A DNA stretch of 64,000 bases, from positions 1,426,001-1,490,000 of the forward strand of contig NZ_LT598653.1 in NCBI RefSeq assembly GCF_900078365.1, given 5' to 3'. The position numbers were made by a program, and so were the translations under genes. Source of the stretch: an uncultured Sphingopyxis sp. (GTDB lineage: Bacteria; Pseudomonadota; Alphaproteobacteria; Sphingomonadales; Sphingomonadaceae). Shown one piece after another: positions 1 through 8,092 of this stretch. Each line of letters begins with the position of its first letter. The stretch's first letter is position 1. A model generated the notes under the pieces. The model ran no database searches. It was given only the letters and a program-made list of their open reading frames with translations, and was not told where the DNA came from.

Positions 1-1
1 A

Positions 2-2155
2 GCGACGGTGAATACGGTGGCGAAGAATCTGACCGAAGGCGCGCTGCTCGTCATCGCGATCCTGTTCCTGTTGCTCGGCAATTTCCGCGCGGCGCTGATC
101 GCGGCGCTGGTTATCCCGATCACGATGCTGCTGACGAGCGTTGGCATGTTGCAGGGCGGCGTTTCGGCGAACCTGATGAGCCTCGGCGCGCTCGATTTCG
201 GCCTCATCGTCGATGGCGCGGTCATCATCGTCGAAAATGCGCTCCGGCGGATCGGCGAACAGCAGCATTCCATCGGACGGACACTGACGCGCGACGAACG
301 CCTGTCGGCCGTCGCGGCGGCCGCGCGCGAGATGATCCGCCCATCGGTCTATGGACAGGCGATCATCATCCTCGTCTATGTTCCGCTGCTGACGCTGACG
401 GGAGTGGAAGGCAAAAGCTTTACGCCAATGGCGCTCACCGTCATTCTCGCGCTCGTCGGCGCATTCATCCTCTCGCTGACCTTCGTACCCGCCATGCTGG
501 CGATCTGGCTGTCGAAGCCGGTCGAGGAGAAGGAGGGGGCGATCATGGCATGGCTTGGCAGGCATTATGTCCCGCGCCTCGACCGTGCCATGGCGCGGCC
601 GCGGAACACCATGCTCGCAGCGGGCGGCGCGTTGCTCGTCGCCGTCGGAGCCTATGTCTCGCTGGGGCAGGAATTCTTGCCCCAACTCGACGAGGGCGAC
701 CTGACGGCGCAGTTGCTTCGCGTGCCGGGAACCTCGGTCGATCAGAGCCAGGCGATGCAGCTTCGCGTCGAGCGGGCGCTGTCGGCCGTCCCCGAGGTCA
801 GGTTCGTTTTCTCAAAGACGGGCACCGCCGAACTCGCATCGGACCCGATGCCGCCGAACATCTCCGATACGTTCATCATCATGAAGGATCGCAAGCAATG
901 GCCGGACCCGCGGCTGAGCAAAGCGGAATTGACGGCAAAGATCGAAAAATTGCTCGCGGACGTGCCGGGTAGCGCGTTCGAGATCAGCCAGCCGATCCAG
1001 ATGCGGTTCAACGAACTGATCGCGGGGGTGCGCGGCGACGTCGCGGTGAAGATATTCGGCGACGACAATGATGTGATGGCGGCGACGGCGAACCGGGTCG
1101 CGGCCATCCTTCGGCAAATCGAGGGCGCCACCGACGTTCGCGTCGAGCAGACCGAGGGCCTGCCGATGCTCGACATCCGGCCCAATCGGGACGCGATGGC
1201 ACGGCTCGGGATCACCGCGGCATCGTTGCAGGAAACCATCGCAGCGGCCATCGGCGGCCGCGACGCGGGCATCATCTTCGAGGGCGATCGGCGTTTTGCC
1301 GTGACCATCCGCCTTTCCGATGCCGCGCGCGCCGACTTTGCGATGCTGGGCCAGGTGCCGGTGCCGGCGCCGGGCGGACAGTTTGTTCCGCTGGAAAGCG
1401 TGGCCGATCTTGTGGTGACCGAAGGTCCCAACCAGATCAGCCGCGAGAATGGCAAGAGGCGGATCGTCGTGCAGGCCAATGTGCGCGGCCGCGACGTAGC
1501 GGGCGTCGTCGGCGATGCCCAACGCGTGATCCGGGAGAAGGTCCGGCTGCCCGCCGGGCAATATCTGGAATGGGGCGGGCAGTTCGAGAATCTCGCCTCG
1601 GCGCGAAACAGGCTGGCGCTTGTCGTGCCGGCCTGTTTCGCGTTGATCCTGCTGCTGCTCTATGGCGCGTTGGGCAGCATACGCGACGCCGCGATCGTCT
1701 TCACCGGCATACCGCTTGCGCTCGTCGGGGGGATGCTTGCGCTGCTGCTGCGCGGGATGCCCTTCTCGATCTCCGCCGCGGTGGGCTTCATCGCGCTCTC
1801 GGGGATTGCCGTCCTTAACGGGCTCGTCATGGTCACCTCGATCCAGGGGTTGATCGCCGATGGCATGGCGCGTGCCGAGGCGGCCCGGACCGGGGCGCTG
1901 GCGCGCCTGCGGCCGGTCGTGATGACCGCGCTGGTGGCATCGCTCGGCTTCGTTCCGATGGCGCTCGCCAGCGGGGCGGGAGCCGAGGTCCAAAAGCCCC
2001 TTGCGACCGTCGTCATCGGCGGGCTGGTCTCGGCGACCTTGCTCACCCTGTTCGTGCTGCCGACGCTCTACGCCCGTTATGGGCGCCCAAGCGTTCCCGG
2101 GGCGGACCCGGCAGCCGCGTCATCCGCGGGGCCGGGTCAGGCTTTGCGGGCATGA
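2..2155 (+). CDS. Heavy-metal-type RND efflux pump, inner-membrane subunit (CzcA/CusA family), 5' end outside window
   Basis: This is the C-terminal two thirds of an RND transporter that drives export of metal ions across the envelope with the proton gradient, working with a periplasmic adaptor and an outer-membrane channel. The reading frame is open from the first bases, so the true start lies upstream; about 718 residues are visible against roughly 1,030 in complete family members. The first segment (AKNLTEGALLVIAILFLLLGN) followed by a membrane stretch with GLIVDGAVIIVEN is typical of the CzcA/CusA (HME) branch rather than multidrug AcrB types. A second hydrophobic block lies near the C-terminus. 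The substrate metal cannot be read from this part. The adaptor and channel genes are presumably upstream. Confidence 0.9.
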   Translation, partial: ATVNTVAKNLTEGALLVIAILFLLLGNFRAALIAALVIPITMLLTSVGMLQGGVSANLMSLGALDFGLIVDGAVIIVENALRRIGEQQHSIGRTLTRDERLSAVAAAAREMIRPSVYGQAIIILVYVPLLTLTGVEGKSFTPMALTVILALVGAFILSLTFVPAMLAIWLSKPVEEKEGAIMAWLGRHYVPRLDRAMARPRNTMLAAGGALLVAVGAYVSLGQEFLPQLDEGDLTAQLLRVPGTSVDQSQAMQLRVERALSAVPEVRFVFSKTGTAELASDPMPPNISDTFIIMKDRKQWPDPRLSKAELTAKIEKLLADVPGSAFEISQPIQMRFNELIAGVRGDVAVKIFGDDNDVMAATANRVAAILRQIEGATDVRVEQTEGLPMLDIRPNRDAMARLGITAASLQETIAAAIGGRDAGIIFEGDRRFAVTIRLSDAARADFAMLGQVPVPAPGGQFVPLESVADLVVTEGPNQISRENGKRRIVVQANVRGRDVAGVVGDAQRVIREKVRLPAGQYLEWGGQFENLASARNRLALVVPACFALILLLLYGALGSIRDAAIVFTGIPLALVGGMLALLLRGMPFSISAAVGFIALSGIAVLNGLVMVTSIQGLIADGMARAEAARTGALARLRPVVMTALVASLGFVPMALASGAGAEVQKPLATVVIGGLVSATLLTLFVLPTLYARYGRPSVPGADPAAASSAGPGQALRA

Positions 2156-2179
2156 TAGGGGCGGGAGGCCGACTTTCCC

Positions 2180-2896
2180 ATGGCGCTATTGATGATCGGG
2201 CGCGCGTCGCGCATTCTCGGCGGCATGAACAGGAAGCCCAGCCAGAGCCTCAAGGGGCTGCGTCAATTTCTGGATCCCGGCCAGCAGGAGCTGTGGTTGG
2301 AGGGCAGGGCGGAATTGCCCGACGCCGGGGAGCGGCAGGATTCGATCGAGCAGCGGATAAGATATGCGCCGCGCTTCCAGAAGCTGCTTCGCCGGCTGCA
2401 GGCGCCCGATCTCTTCGGGATTCTGGAGCTATACGGCCGGACCTGCCTTCCGATACCGCGCGCGACCGAGCGATATTATTGGTCGGTTTCCTGCCTGCCA
2501 TCGACCTCGGACAAGCCATTGGTCCGCATCAACGCGAGCTGGATGGAGCTGTTCACCCTTTACGCCGACGGCGACGATCTTCGCGCCCGGTTTATCGTCC
2601 ATCTTTCGGATTTCACGACCGACGGGTCGCTCGCGCCGGAGAGGGTCGATCGCGCCTTTCTCGAGCGGAGCGTGCGAGCGCCCGAGGATTTGGGCTATTC
2701 CTTTCCGCGGGGTTCGGACATCTTCATCGTCAAGATACGCGGTTCCGCCTCCATCCGCGACTTCCTCGCGGTCCCGCGCGCGCTGCGCGCCGTCCGGCGA
2801 TTCAACCTCACCCATATGAACCGTGGCCGGAATGCCTATCAGGCCAGCCATTCCTATAGCGTGGCCGATTATATGCTGGGGGAGGGTGCTCCCTGA
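2180..2896 (+). CDS. Hypothetical protein, 238 aa
   Basis: I do not recognise this protein family. It begins 24 bases after the RND pump stop on the same strand, so it may be cotranscribed with the pump. It is soluble-looking with no signal peptide or membrane segment, rich in aromatic and charged residues, and has GC-rich codon use like its neighbours. A purine-rich stretch before the ATG at 2180 could serve as ribosome binding site, though spacing is long; an internal ATG at 2225 is an alternative start. Homology to a known enzyme family is not visible by eye. Confidence 0.6.
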   Translation: MALLMIGRASRILGGMNRKPSQSLKGLRQFLDPGQQELWLEGRAELPDAGERQDSIEQRIRYAPRFQKLLRRLQAPDLFGILELYGRTCLPIPRATERYYWSVSCLPSTSDKPLVRINASWMELFTLYADGDDLRARFIVHLSDFTTDGSLAPERVDRAFLERSVRAPEDLGYSFPRGSDIFIVKIRGSASIRDFLAVPRALRAVRRFNLTHMNRGRNAYQASHSYSVADYMLGEGAP

Positions 2897-2926
2897 TAAG
2901 CGATGATCATTCTTTGACTGAATAGG

Positions 2927-2958
2927 CCGTGTGCTCCCGCCTTCGCGGGAGCACACGG
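2927..2958. repeat. Perfect 14-bp palindrome with 4-nt loop (type B repeat core)
   Basis: Two 14-base arms around a CTTC loop form a perfect hairpin whose core (CCCGCCTTCGCGGG) is the same as in the longer type B elements at 30358, 43627, 44584 and 49021. It lies between two convergent genes, so it may also act as a bidirectional transcription stop, although no long T-run follows it. Confidence 0.8.
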
Positions 2959-2993
2959 ACTTCTCCAATGCTTCGGCCAAAGCCGATCAGGCA

Positions 2994-4238
2994 TCAGTGA
3001 CGTCCGAGTTCGTCGCGGCCGACGACCATATAATGCACCTCGTCGGGGCCGTCGGCGAAGCGCAGGTGGCGGACGTCGGCGTAAAGGTCGGCGAGCGGGG
3101 TCCAGTGCGAGATGCCCGTCGCGCCGTGGATCTGGATCGCCTGGTCGATGATCTGGCAGACGCGTTCGGGGACCATCGCCTTCGCCATGCTGACCCAAAC
3201 GCGCGCCTCGCGGTTGCCGAGCAGGTCCATCGCCTTTGCCGCCTTGAGCACGATCAGGCGCATCGCCTCGATCTCGACGCGGGCGCGGGCGATCACCTCC
3301 AGATTCTTGCCGAGCTGCGACAGCGGGCGGCCGAAGGCGGAACGCGAATTGCCGCGCTTGACCATCAGGTCGAGCGCGACTTCGGCCTTGCCGATCGTGC
3401 GCATGCAATGATGGATGCGGCCCGGGCCGAGGCGCATCTGCGAAATCTCGAACCCGCGGCCCTCGCCGAGCAGGATATTCTCGCGCGGCACGCGGACATT
3501 GTCGAAGCGCATGTGCATATGCCCCTGCGGCGCGTGGTCGGCGCCGAAGACGCGCATCGGGCCGAGCACCTGCACGCCCGGCGTGTCCATCGGCACGAGA
3601 ATCTGCGAATGCTGCGCCTTGCGCGCGGCTTCGGGATTGGTCTTGACCATGCAGATCAATATCTTGCAGCGCGGGTCGCCGGCGCCGCTGATGAAATACT
3701 TCTCGCCGTTGATGACCCATTCATCGCCTTCGAGGCGTGCGCTCGTTTCGAGGTTGCTCGCGTCGGACGAGGCGACGCCGGGTTCGGTCATCACATAGGC
3801 CGAGCGGATTTCGCCGTTCAAAAGGGGTTTGAGCCAGCGGTCCTTCTGCTTGGGGGTGCCGACCATTTCGAGCACTTCCATGTTGCCCGTATCGGGCGCC
3901 GAGCAGTTCAGCGATTCGGATGCGAGCGGCGACTTGCCGAGTTCGGCGGCGATATAGGCATAGTCGAGGTTGCTGAGCGGGGTGCCGGTGTCGCCGTGCG
4001 GCAGGAAGAAATTCCACAGGCCCGATGCCTTGGCCTTCGCTTTCGCGCCTTCGAGCAACTCGAGTTGTCCCGGCGCCCAGCTCCAGCGGTCGGTGCGGCC
4101 CTCACCAAGACGGAAAAACTCCTCGGTGATCGGGTCGACATTGTCGGCGATGTGACGCTTCACCGCGTCGAAGAGCGGCTGCGCTTCCTTCGACATGCGC
4201 AGGTCGTTGAGTTCGGCCTGAAGTTCGATTTCGGTCAT
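2994..4238 (-). CDS. Acyl-CoA dehydrogenase family protein
   Basis: A 414-residue FAD flavoprotein expected to oxidise an acyl-CoA at the alpha-beta bond in the cytoplasm. The family layout is clear: an alpha-helical N-terminal half, the middle beta domain with YVMTEPGVASSDASN and GDEWVINGEKYFISGAGDP, and the C-terminal helical domain with FGRPLSQLGKN and a QIHGATG motif near residue 370. The sequence style resembles the ACAD10/ACAD11-like subgroup of bacterial enzymes. Its start is an ATG preceded by a purine-rich site. The next gene upstream on the same strand is a LysR regulator, with a dyad between them that may be its operator. The exact substrate is unknown. Confidence 0.9.
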   Translation of the reverse strand: MTEIELQAELNDLRMSKEAQPLFDAVKRHIADNVDPITEEFFRLGEGRTDRWSWAPGQLELLEGAKAKAKASGLWNFFLPHGDTGTPLSNLDYAYIAAELGKSPLASESLNCSAPDTGNMEVLEMVGTPKQKDRWLKPLLNGEIRSAYVMTEPGVASSDASNLETSARLEGDEWVINGEKYFISGAGDPRCKILICMVKTNPEAARKAQHSQILVPMDTPGVQVLGPMRVFGADHAPQGHMHMRFDNVRVPRENILLGEGRGFEISQMRLGPGRIHHCMRTIGKAEVALDLMVKRGNSRSAFGRPLSQLGKNLEVIARARVEIEAMRLIVLKAAKAMDLLGNREARVWVSMAKAMVPERVCQIIDQAIQIHGATGISHWTPLADLYADVRHLRFADGPDEVHYMVVGRDELGRH

Positions 4239-4283
4239 TTTGGTCTCCGGTTGATTTTATCGGAGCAGGTTAGTGTCGTTCCG

Positions 4284-4302
4284 CTATCAATGAAAATGAT
4301 AG
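4284..4302. promoter_or_regulatory. Candidate LysR operator (CTATCA-N7-TGATAG dyad)
   Basis: Six-base arms CTATCA and TGATAG flank a seven-base spacer, which on either strand gives ATC-N9-GAT, a form of the T-N11-A pattern used by LysR-type regulators. The dyad is 46 bases upstream of the acyl-CoA dehydrogenase start, and a LysR gene lies next to it, so control of the dehydrogenase by that regulator is a reasonable inference. Confidence 0.45.
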
Positions 4303-4338
4303 GATGTAATAGTCTATATTCGTAGAATGAATATCTTT

Positions 4339-4415
4339 CGTCATCCGGCGAAGGCCGGGATCTCGACCTTGAGTCTTGACGCACCGGCGAGATCCCGGCC
4401 TTCGCCGGGATGACG
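4339..4415. repeat. Type A palindromic repeat element (paired hairpins)
   Basis: An inverted pair of the type A unit: GCGAAGGCCGGGATCTC near one end and its reverse complement near the other, each itself a small palindrome centred on GCGAAGGC or its complement. Other copies are at 13674, 29345, 41410 and 48306. This copy has lost two bases in the left arm (ATCCGGCG instead of ATCCCGGCG). It sits just downstream of the LysR gene stop. Confidence 0.9.
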
Positions 4416-4426
4416 ATACAGGGAGC

Positions 4427-5338
4427 TTATGCCGGCTTGCCTAACTCCTCGACAATGATGCCGCGCAGCCAGCCGAGCCCGGGGTCGGCCTCCGCCGCCT
4501 GGTGCCAGTAGAGATAGCTGCCACCGGGCTCGACCGGCAGCGGCAGGTCGAGAAGCTGCATCGGCCACATCGCGTCGAGCACGGCGGCGTGCGATTTCGG
4601 GAGCGCGAAGAGCATGTCGGACGCGGCGACGATCTGCCAGGCGGTGATCGCATGCTGGCAGCGCACCGCGACGCGGCGCGCGAGGCCCATGCGGTCGAGC
4701 GCCATATCCTCGATCCCCGGACCATAGGGCCGCGCCGTCGCGATGATATGGTCGAGCGCCAGATAGGTGTCGAGGTCGATCGCCCCCTCGACGCGCGGAT
4801 GCCCCTTGCGCGCGACGACGACGATCGGCTCGGCGCCGAGATAGTGGCGGCGCATCCGGTCATCGGCGGGCAGCGCGACATCGAGCGCGAGGTCGAGATC
4901 GCCGTTCGCGAGCATCGTCACCAGATCGCGGCGGCGGAAGGTGACGCTGGCGAGCGCGGCATGCGGCGCCGCGGCGCGCACGCGCGCGACCAGCGAGGAA
5001 AAGCGCGGCATTTCGCCCGACAGCCGCACCCCGATACGGAACTCGCGCGTCGTCTGCGCGGGGTCGAAGGCGGTCGCGGCATCGAGCGCGGCGTCGAGCC
5101 CGCGCAGCGCCTCGCGCACCGGCCCCGCGATGGCGCGCGCGGCCGAGGTGGGGACGAGGCGATTGCCCTGCCGCACGAAGAGCGGATCGTCGAACTGCGC
5201 GCGCAGCCGCGCGAGCGCGTGGCTGATCGCGGGTTGCGACAGGTTGAGGTGGCGCGCCGCCGCCGATACGCCGCCCTTGGCGAAGATCGCGTCGAAAATG
5301 CGCAGCAGGTTGAGATCGAACCGGGCGAGATGCCGCAA
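4427..5338 (-). CDS. LysR family transcriptional regulator
   Basis: A 303-residue LysR regulator. The N-terminal winged helix-turn-helix reads as a textbook case (LLRIFDAIFAKGGVSAAARHLNLSQPAISHALARLR, split here only for description), and the rest forms the ligand-binding periplasmic-protein-like fold. I chose the TTG start because AGGAG lies six bases upstream and the translation begins at the usual RFDLNLLRIF segment. The divergent or downstream target is probably the acyl-CoA dehydrogenase gene on its 3' side, where an ATC-N9-GAT dyad is present. The effector is not known. Confidence 0.9.
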   Translation of the reverse strand: MRHLARFDLNLLRIFDAIFAKGGVSAAARHLNLSQPAISHALARLRAQFDDPLFVRQGNRLVPTSAARAIAGPVREALRGLDAALDAATAFDPAQTTREFRIGVRLSGEMPRFSSLVARVRAAAPHAALASVTFRRRDLVTMLANGDLDLALDVALPADDRMRRHYLGAEPIVVVARKGHPRVEGAIDLDTYLALDHIIATARPYGPGIEDMALDRMGLARRVAVRCQHAITAWQIVAASDMLFALPKSHAAVLDAMWPMQLLDLPLPVEPGGSYLYWHQAAEADPGLGWLRGIIVEELGKPA

Positions 5339-5387
5339 GGCCGGCTCCTAGACGAAGCCGGTGCGGCGGCCGGTTCGATCGCGCCGG

Positions 5388-6725
5388 TCAGTCAATCGTG
5401 CTCGCCAGTTCGCGGTTGAGCCACAGCGCGACGAGCGTACCGAGCGCGCCCGACAGCAGATAGGCGCCCGCCGCGATCAGCCCGAATTGGCTCGACAGCC
5501 ACAGCGCGACCATCGGCGCGAAACCGGCGCCGAACAGCCAGGCGAGGTCGGAGGTGAAGGCCGAGCCGGTGTAGCGGTGGCGCGGATGGAAGTTCGAGGA
5601 CAGCGCCCCCGACGACTGACCGAACGACAGGCCGAGCAGCGCGAAGCCGAGGATCATGAACGCGGCCTCGCCAAACTCGCCCGCGTCGAGCAATTGCGGC
5701 GCGAAGCCGCTGAACGCCGCGATGGCGGCGGCGGTGACCGCGAGAAGCGTGCGGCGGCCGACACGGTCGGCGAGGATGCCCGACACGACGATCGCGGCGA
5801 CGCCGACGACCGCGGCGATCGCCTCGATCACCAGGAAGCGCACCGGGCTTTCGTCGGTGAACAGGAACACCCACGACAGCGGATAGACGGTGACCATGTG
5901 GAACATCGCGAAGCTGGCGAGCGGCGCGAAGGTGCCGATGACGATCGTCTTCCATTCGGAGCGCAGCGTTTCGAGCAGGGGCGCGGGCTCGAGCGCGCGA
6001 TTCTCGAACAGCTCGGCATATTCGGGGGTCACGACGATGCGCAGCCGCGCGAACAGCGCGACGACGTTGATCGCGAAGGCGACGAAGAAGGGGTAGCGCC
6101 AGCCCCAGGCGAGGAAGTCCTCGGCCGGGAGGGCGGAGATCAGGAACATGAAGAGCAGGCTGGCGACGATGAGGCCGAGCGGTGCGCCGAGCTGCGGGAT
6201 CATCGCATACCAGCCGCGGCGGTTTTCGGGCGCGTTGATCGCGAGGAGTGAGGCGAGGCCGTCCCACGAACCGCCGAGCGCCACGCCCTGGCCCATGCGG
6301 AACAGCGCGAGGAGCAGCGCGGCGCCGATGCCGACCGAATGATAGCCCGGCAGGAAGGCGATTGCCGCCGTCGACCCGCCGAGCAGGAAAAGCGCGATGG
6401 TGAGCTTCGCGCCGCGGCCATAGGCGCGGTCGATCGCGGTGAAGATGATCGTGCCGACGGGGCGCGAAACGAAGGCGAGGGCGAAGATCGCGAACGACCA
6501 GAGCGTGCCCGTCAGCGGGTCGAGATGCGGAAAGACGAGTTTCGGAAAGACGAGCACCGACGCGATGGCATAGACGAAGAAGTCGAAGAATTCCGACGTC
6601 CGCCCGATGATCACCCCGATCGCGATCTCGGCCGGATCGATGCGGTGGCCCCCGGTCTCGTCGGCGCCGTGGAGGGCGCGGGCGTCGCGTTCGGCCTCGG
6701 TCGTGGGGACGGTGTCGGCAGCCAT
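5388..6725 (-). CDS. MFS transporter (metabolite:H+ symporter-like)
   Basis: A 445-residue major facilitator with about twelve membrane segments. The sequence contains FDFFVYAIAS in the first helix, the loop 2-3 region with SRPVGTIIFTAIDRAYGRG, and a second such loop at GILADRVGRRTLLA, as in the metabolite:H+ symporter (shikimate/proline-betaine, ProP-like) branch. It probably imports an organic acid or osmolyte with protons; the substrate cannot be assigned. It is transcribed away from the cyo operon, sharing a 169-base divergent region with it. Confidence 0.85.
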   Translation of the reverse strand: MAADTVPTTEAERDARALHGADETGGHRIDPAEIAIGVIIGRTSEFFDFFVYAIASVLVFPKLVFPHLDPLTGTLWSFAIFALAFVSRPVGTIIFTAIDRAYGRGAKLTIALFLLGGSTAAIAFLPGYHSVGIGAALLLALFRMGQGVALGGSWDGLASLLAINAPENRRGWYAMIPQLGAPLGLIVASLLFMFLISALPAEDFLAWGWRYPFFVAFAINVVALFARLRIVVTPEYAELFENRALEPAPLLETLRSEWKTIVIGTFAPLASFAMFHMVTVYPLSWVFLFTDESPVRFLVIEAIAAVVGVAAIVVSGILADRVGRRTLLAVTAAAIAAFSGFAPQLLDAGEFGEAAFMILGFALLGLSFGQSSGALSSNFHPRHRYTGSAFTSDLAWLFGAGFAPMVALWLSSQFGLIAAGAYLLSGALGTLVALWLNRELASTID

Positions 6726-6844
6726 GGTAACAATCCTTGAGCTGGAGCCTCCGCTTGCGCAAGATGCGGCGGCACGAGTCGGTCATAGGGCAAAAGCGCC
6801 CGGAATGAAAATGCCCCTGCGCGATGATGGACGGTCGCGGGATT

Positions 6845-6857
6845 GGACAAAATGTCC
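6845..6857. promoter_or_regulatory. GGACA-N3-TGTCC dyad upstream of cyoA
   Basis: A perfect five-base inverted repeat lies 38 bases before the cyoA start in the divergent region with the MFS gene. It could be an operator for the oxidase operon, perhaps for the RegA-type regulator encoded at the operon's end, but no known consensus is matched and this is only a positional inference. Confidence 0.25.
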
Positions 6858-6894
6858 TATGTGCAGTGCAACAAAGGAGGCTTAGGCGCGCGTC

Positions 6895-8073
6895 ATGCCC
6901 ACTGAACTTCCCCGTTCTTTCGCCCGATTGCGGCTTGTGCCGCTGCTCGCCGCGCTGCCTCTCCTGTCGGGCTGCGGGCTGATCGTGCTCGATCCCGCCG
7001 GCGACGTCGCGCGCCAGCAGGGCGACCTGATCATCCTGTCGACGGTGTTGATGCTGCTGATCATCGTGCCGGTGATGGCGCTGACGATCTTCTTCGCGTG
7101 GCGCTATCGCGCGTCGAACAAGGAGGCGACCTACAAGCCCGACTGGGACCATTCGACGCAGCTCGAATTGGTCATCTGGTCGGCGCCGCTCTTGATCATC
7201 ATCTGCCTCGGCGCGGTGACGTGGGTCGCGACGCATCTGCTCGATCCCTATCGCCCGCTCGCACGCACTGCCCCGGGCCAACCGGTGGCGGCCGAGGTCC
7301 AGCCGCTCGACGTGCAGGTCGTCGCGCTCGACTGGAAATGGCTGTTCATCTATCCCGAACAGGGCGTGGCGACGGTGAACGAGCTGGCGCTGCCGGTGAA
7401 CCGGCCGGTGCGCTTCCGCATCTCCTCTTCCTCGGTGATGAACAGCTTTTATGTGCCGGCGCTCGCGGGGCAGATTTATGCGATGCCGGGCATGGAGACC
7501 AAGCTGCACGGCGTCTTCGACAAGACCGGCGAGTTTGAGGGCTTTTCGGCCAATTATTCGGGCTGGGGCTTTTCGAACATGCGCTTCGCGGTGAAGAGCC
7601 TGCCCGCGGGCGAGTTCGACAAATGGGTCGCGGCGACGAAAGCCTCGGCCGAAGGCGACCTCAGCCGCAACGCCTATCTCGAGCTCGAGAAGCCGACCCA
7701 CAAGGAACCCGTCCGCCATTTCGCCGCGAGCGATCCGCAGCTGTTCGACGCGGTCGTCAACATGTGCGTCGAGCCCGGCAAGATGTGCATGCACGACATG
7801 ATGTCGGTCGATGCCGCGGGCGGCGCGGGGATCGCGGGGATCGGCAATGTCCGCCAGGTGACTTACGACAAGTTCGCCGCGCGCGGCACCGTCGAGGCCG
7901 CACGCTGGAGCATGCGCTATGTCGCCGCCTATTGCAGCGCGCCGGTGATGTCGAACGACCGTCCCGACGCGAAGCCGGTGGCGCCCGAAAAGCTGAAGGG
8001 CGAAGGGCTTCCGGTTCCGGCGAAGCCCGAACGCACCGCGCTGAACGCGCCCGCCGTCCGCCCGATGTCCTGA
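6895..8073 (+). CDS. cyoA: Cytochrome o ubiquinol oxidase subunit II
   Basis: Subunit II of the heme-copper quinol oxidase that reduces oxygen at the inner membrane. The N-terminus is a lipoprotein signal with LSGC near residue 27, followed by two membrane helices and a cupredoxin-like periplasmic domain (VVALDWKWLFIYPEQ, then FRISSSSVMNSFYVP). The copper-A ligands of cytochrome c oxidases are absent, as expected for quinol oxidases. At 392 residues it is longer than the roughly 315-residue E. coli protein, with an extended C-terminus. It opens a seven-gene operon. An AAAGGAGG site lies 14 bases before the ATG, rather far, but no closer in-frame start exists. Confidence 0.95.
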   Translation: MPTELPRSFARLRLVPLLAALPLLSGCGLIVLDPAGDVARQQGDLIILSTVLMLLIIVPVMALTIFFAWRYRASNKEATYKPDWDHSTQLELVIWSAPLLIIICLGAVTWVATHLLDPYRPLARTAPGQPVAAEVQPLDVQVVALDWKWLFIYPEQGVATVNELALPVNRPVRFRISSSSVMNSFYVPALAGQIYAMPGMETKLHGVFDKTGEFEGFSANYSGWGFSNMRFAVKSLPAGEFDKWVAATKASAEGDLSRNAYLELEKPTHKEPVRHFAASDPQLFDAVVNMCVEPGKMCMHDMMSVDAAGGAGIAGIGNVRQVTYDKFAARGTVEAARWSMRYVAAYCSAPVMSNDRPDAKPVAPEKLKGEGLPVPAKPERTALNAPAVRPMS

Positions 8074-8092
8074 ACCGAAGTCCGAGATCCCC

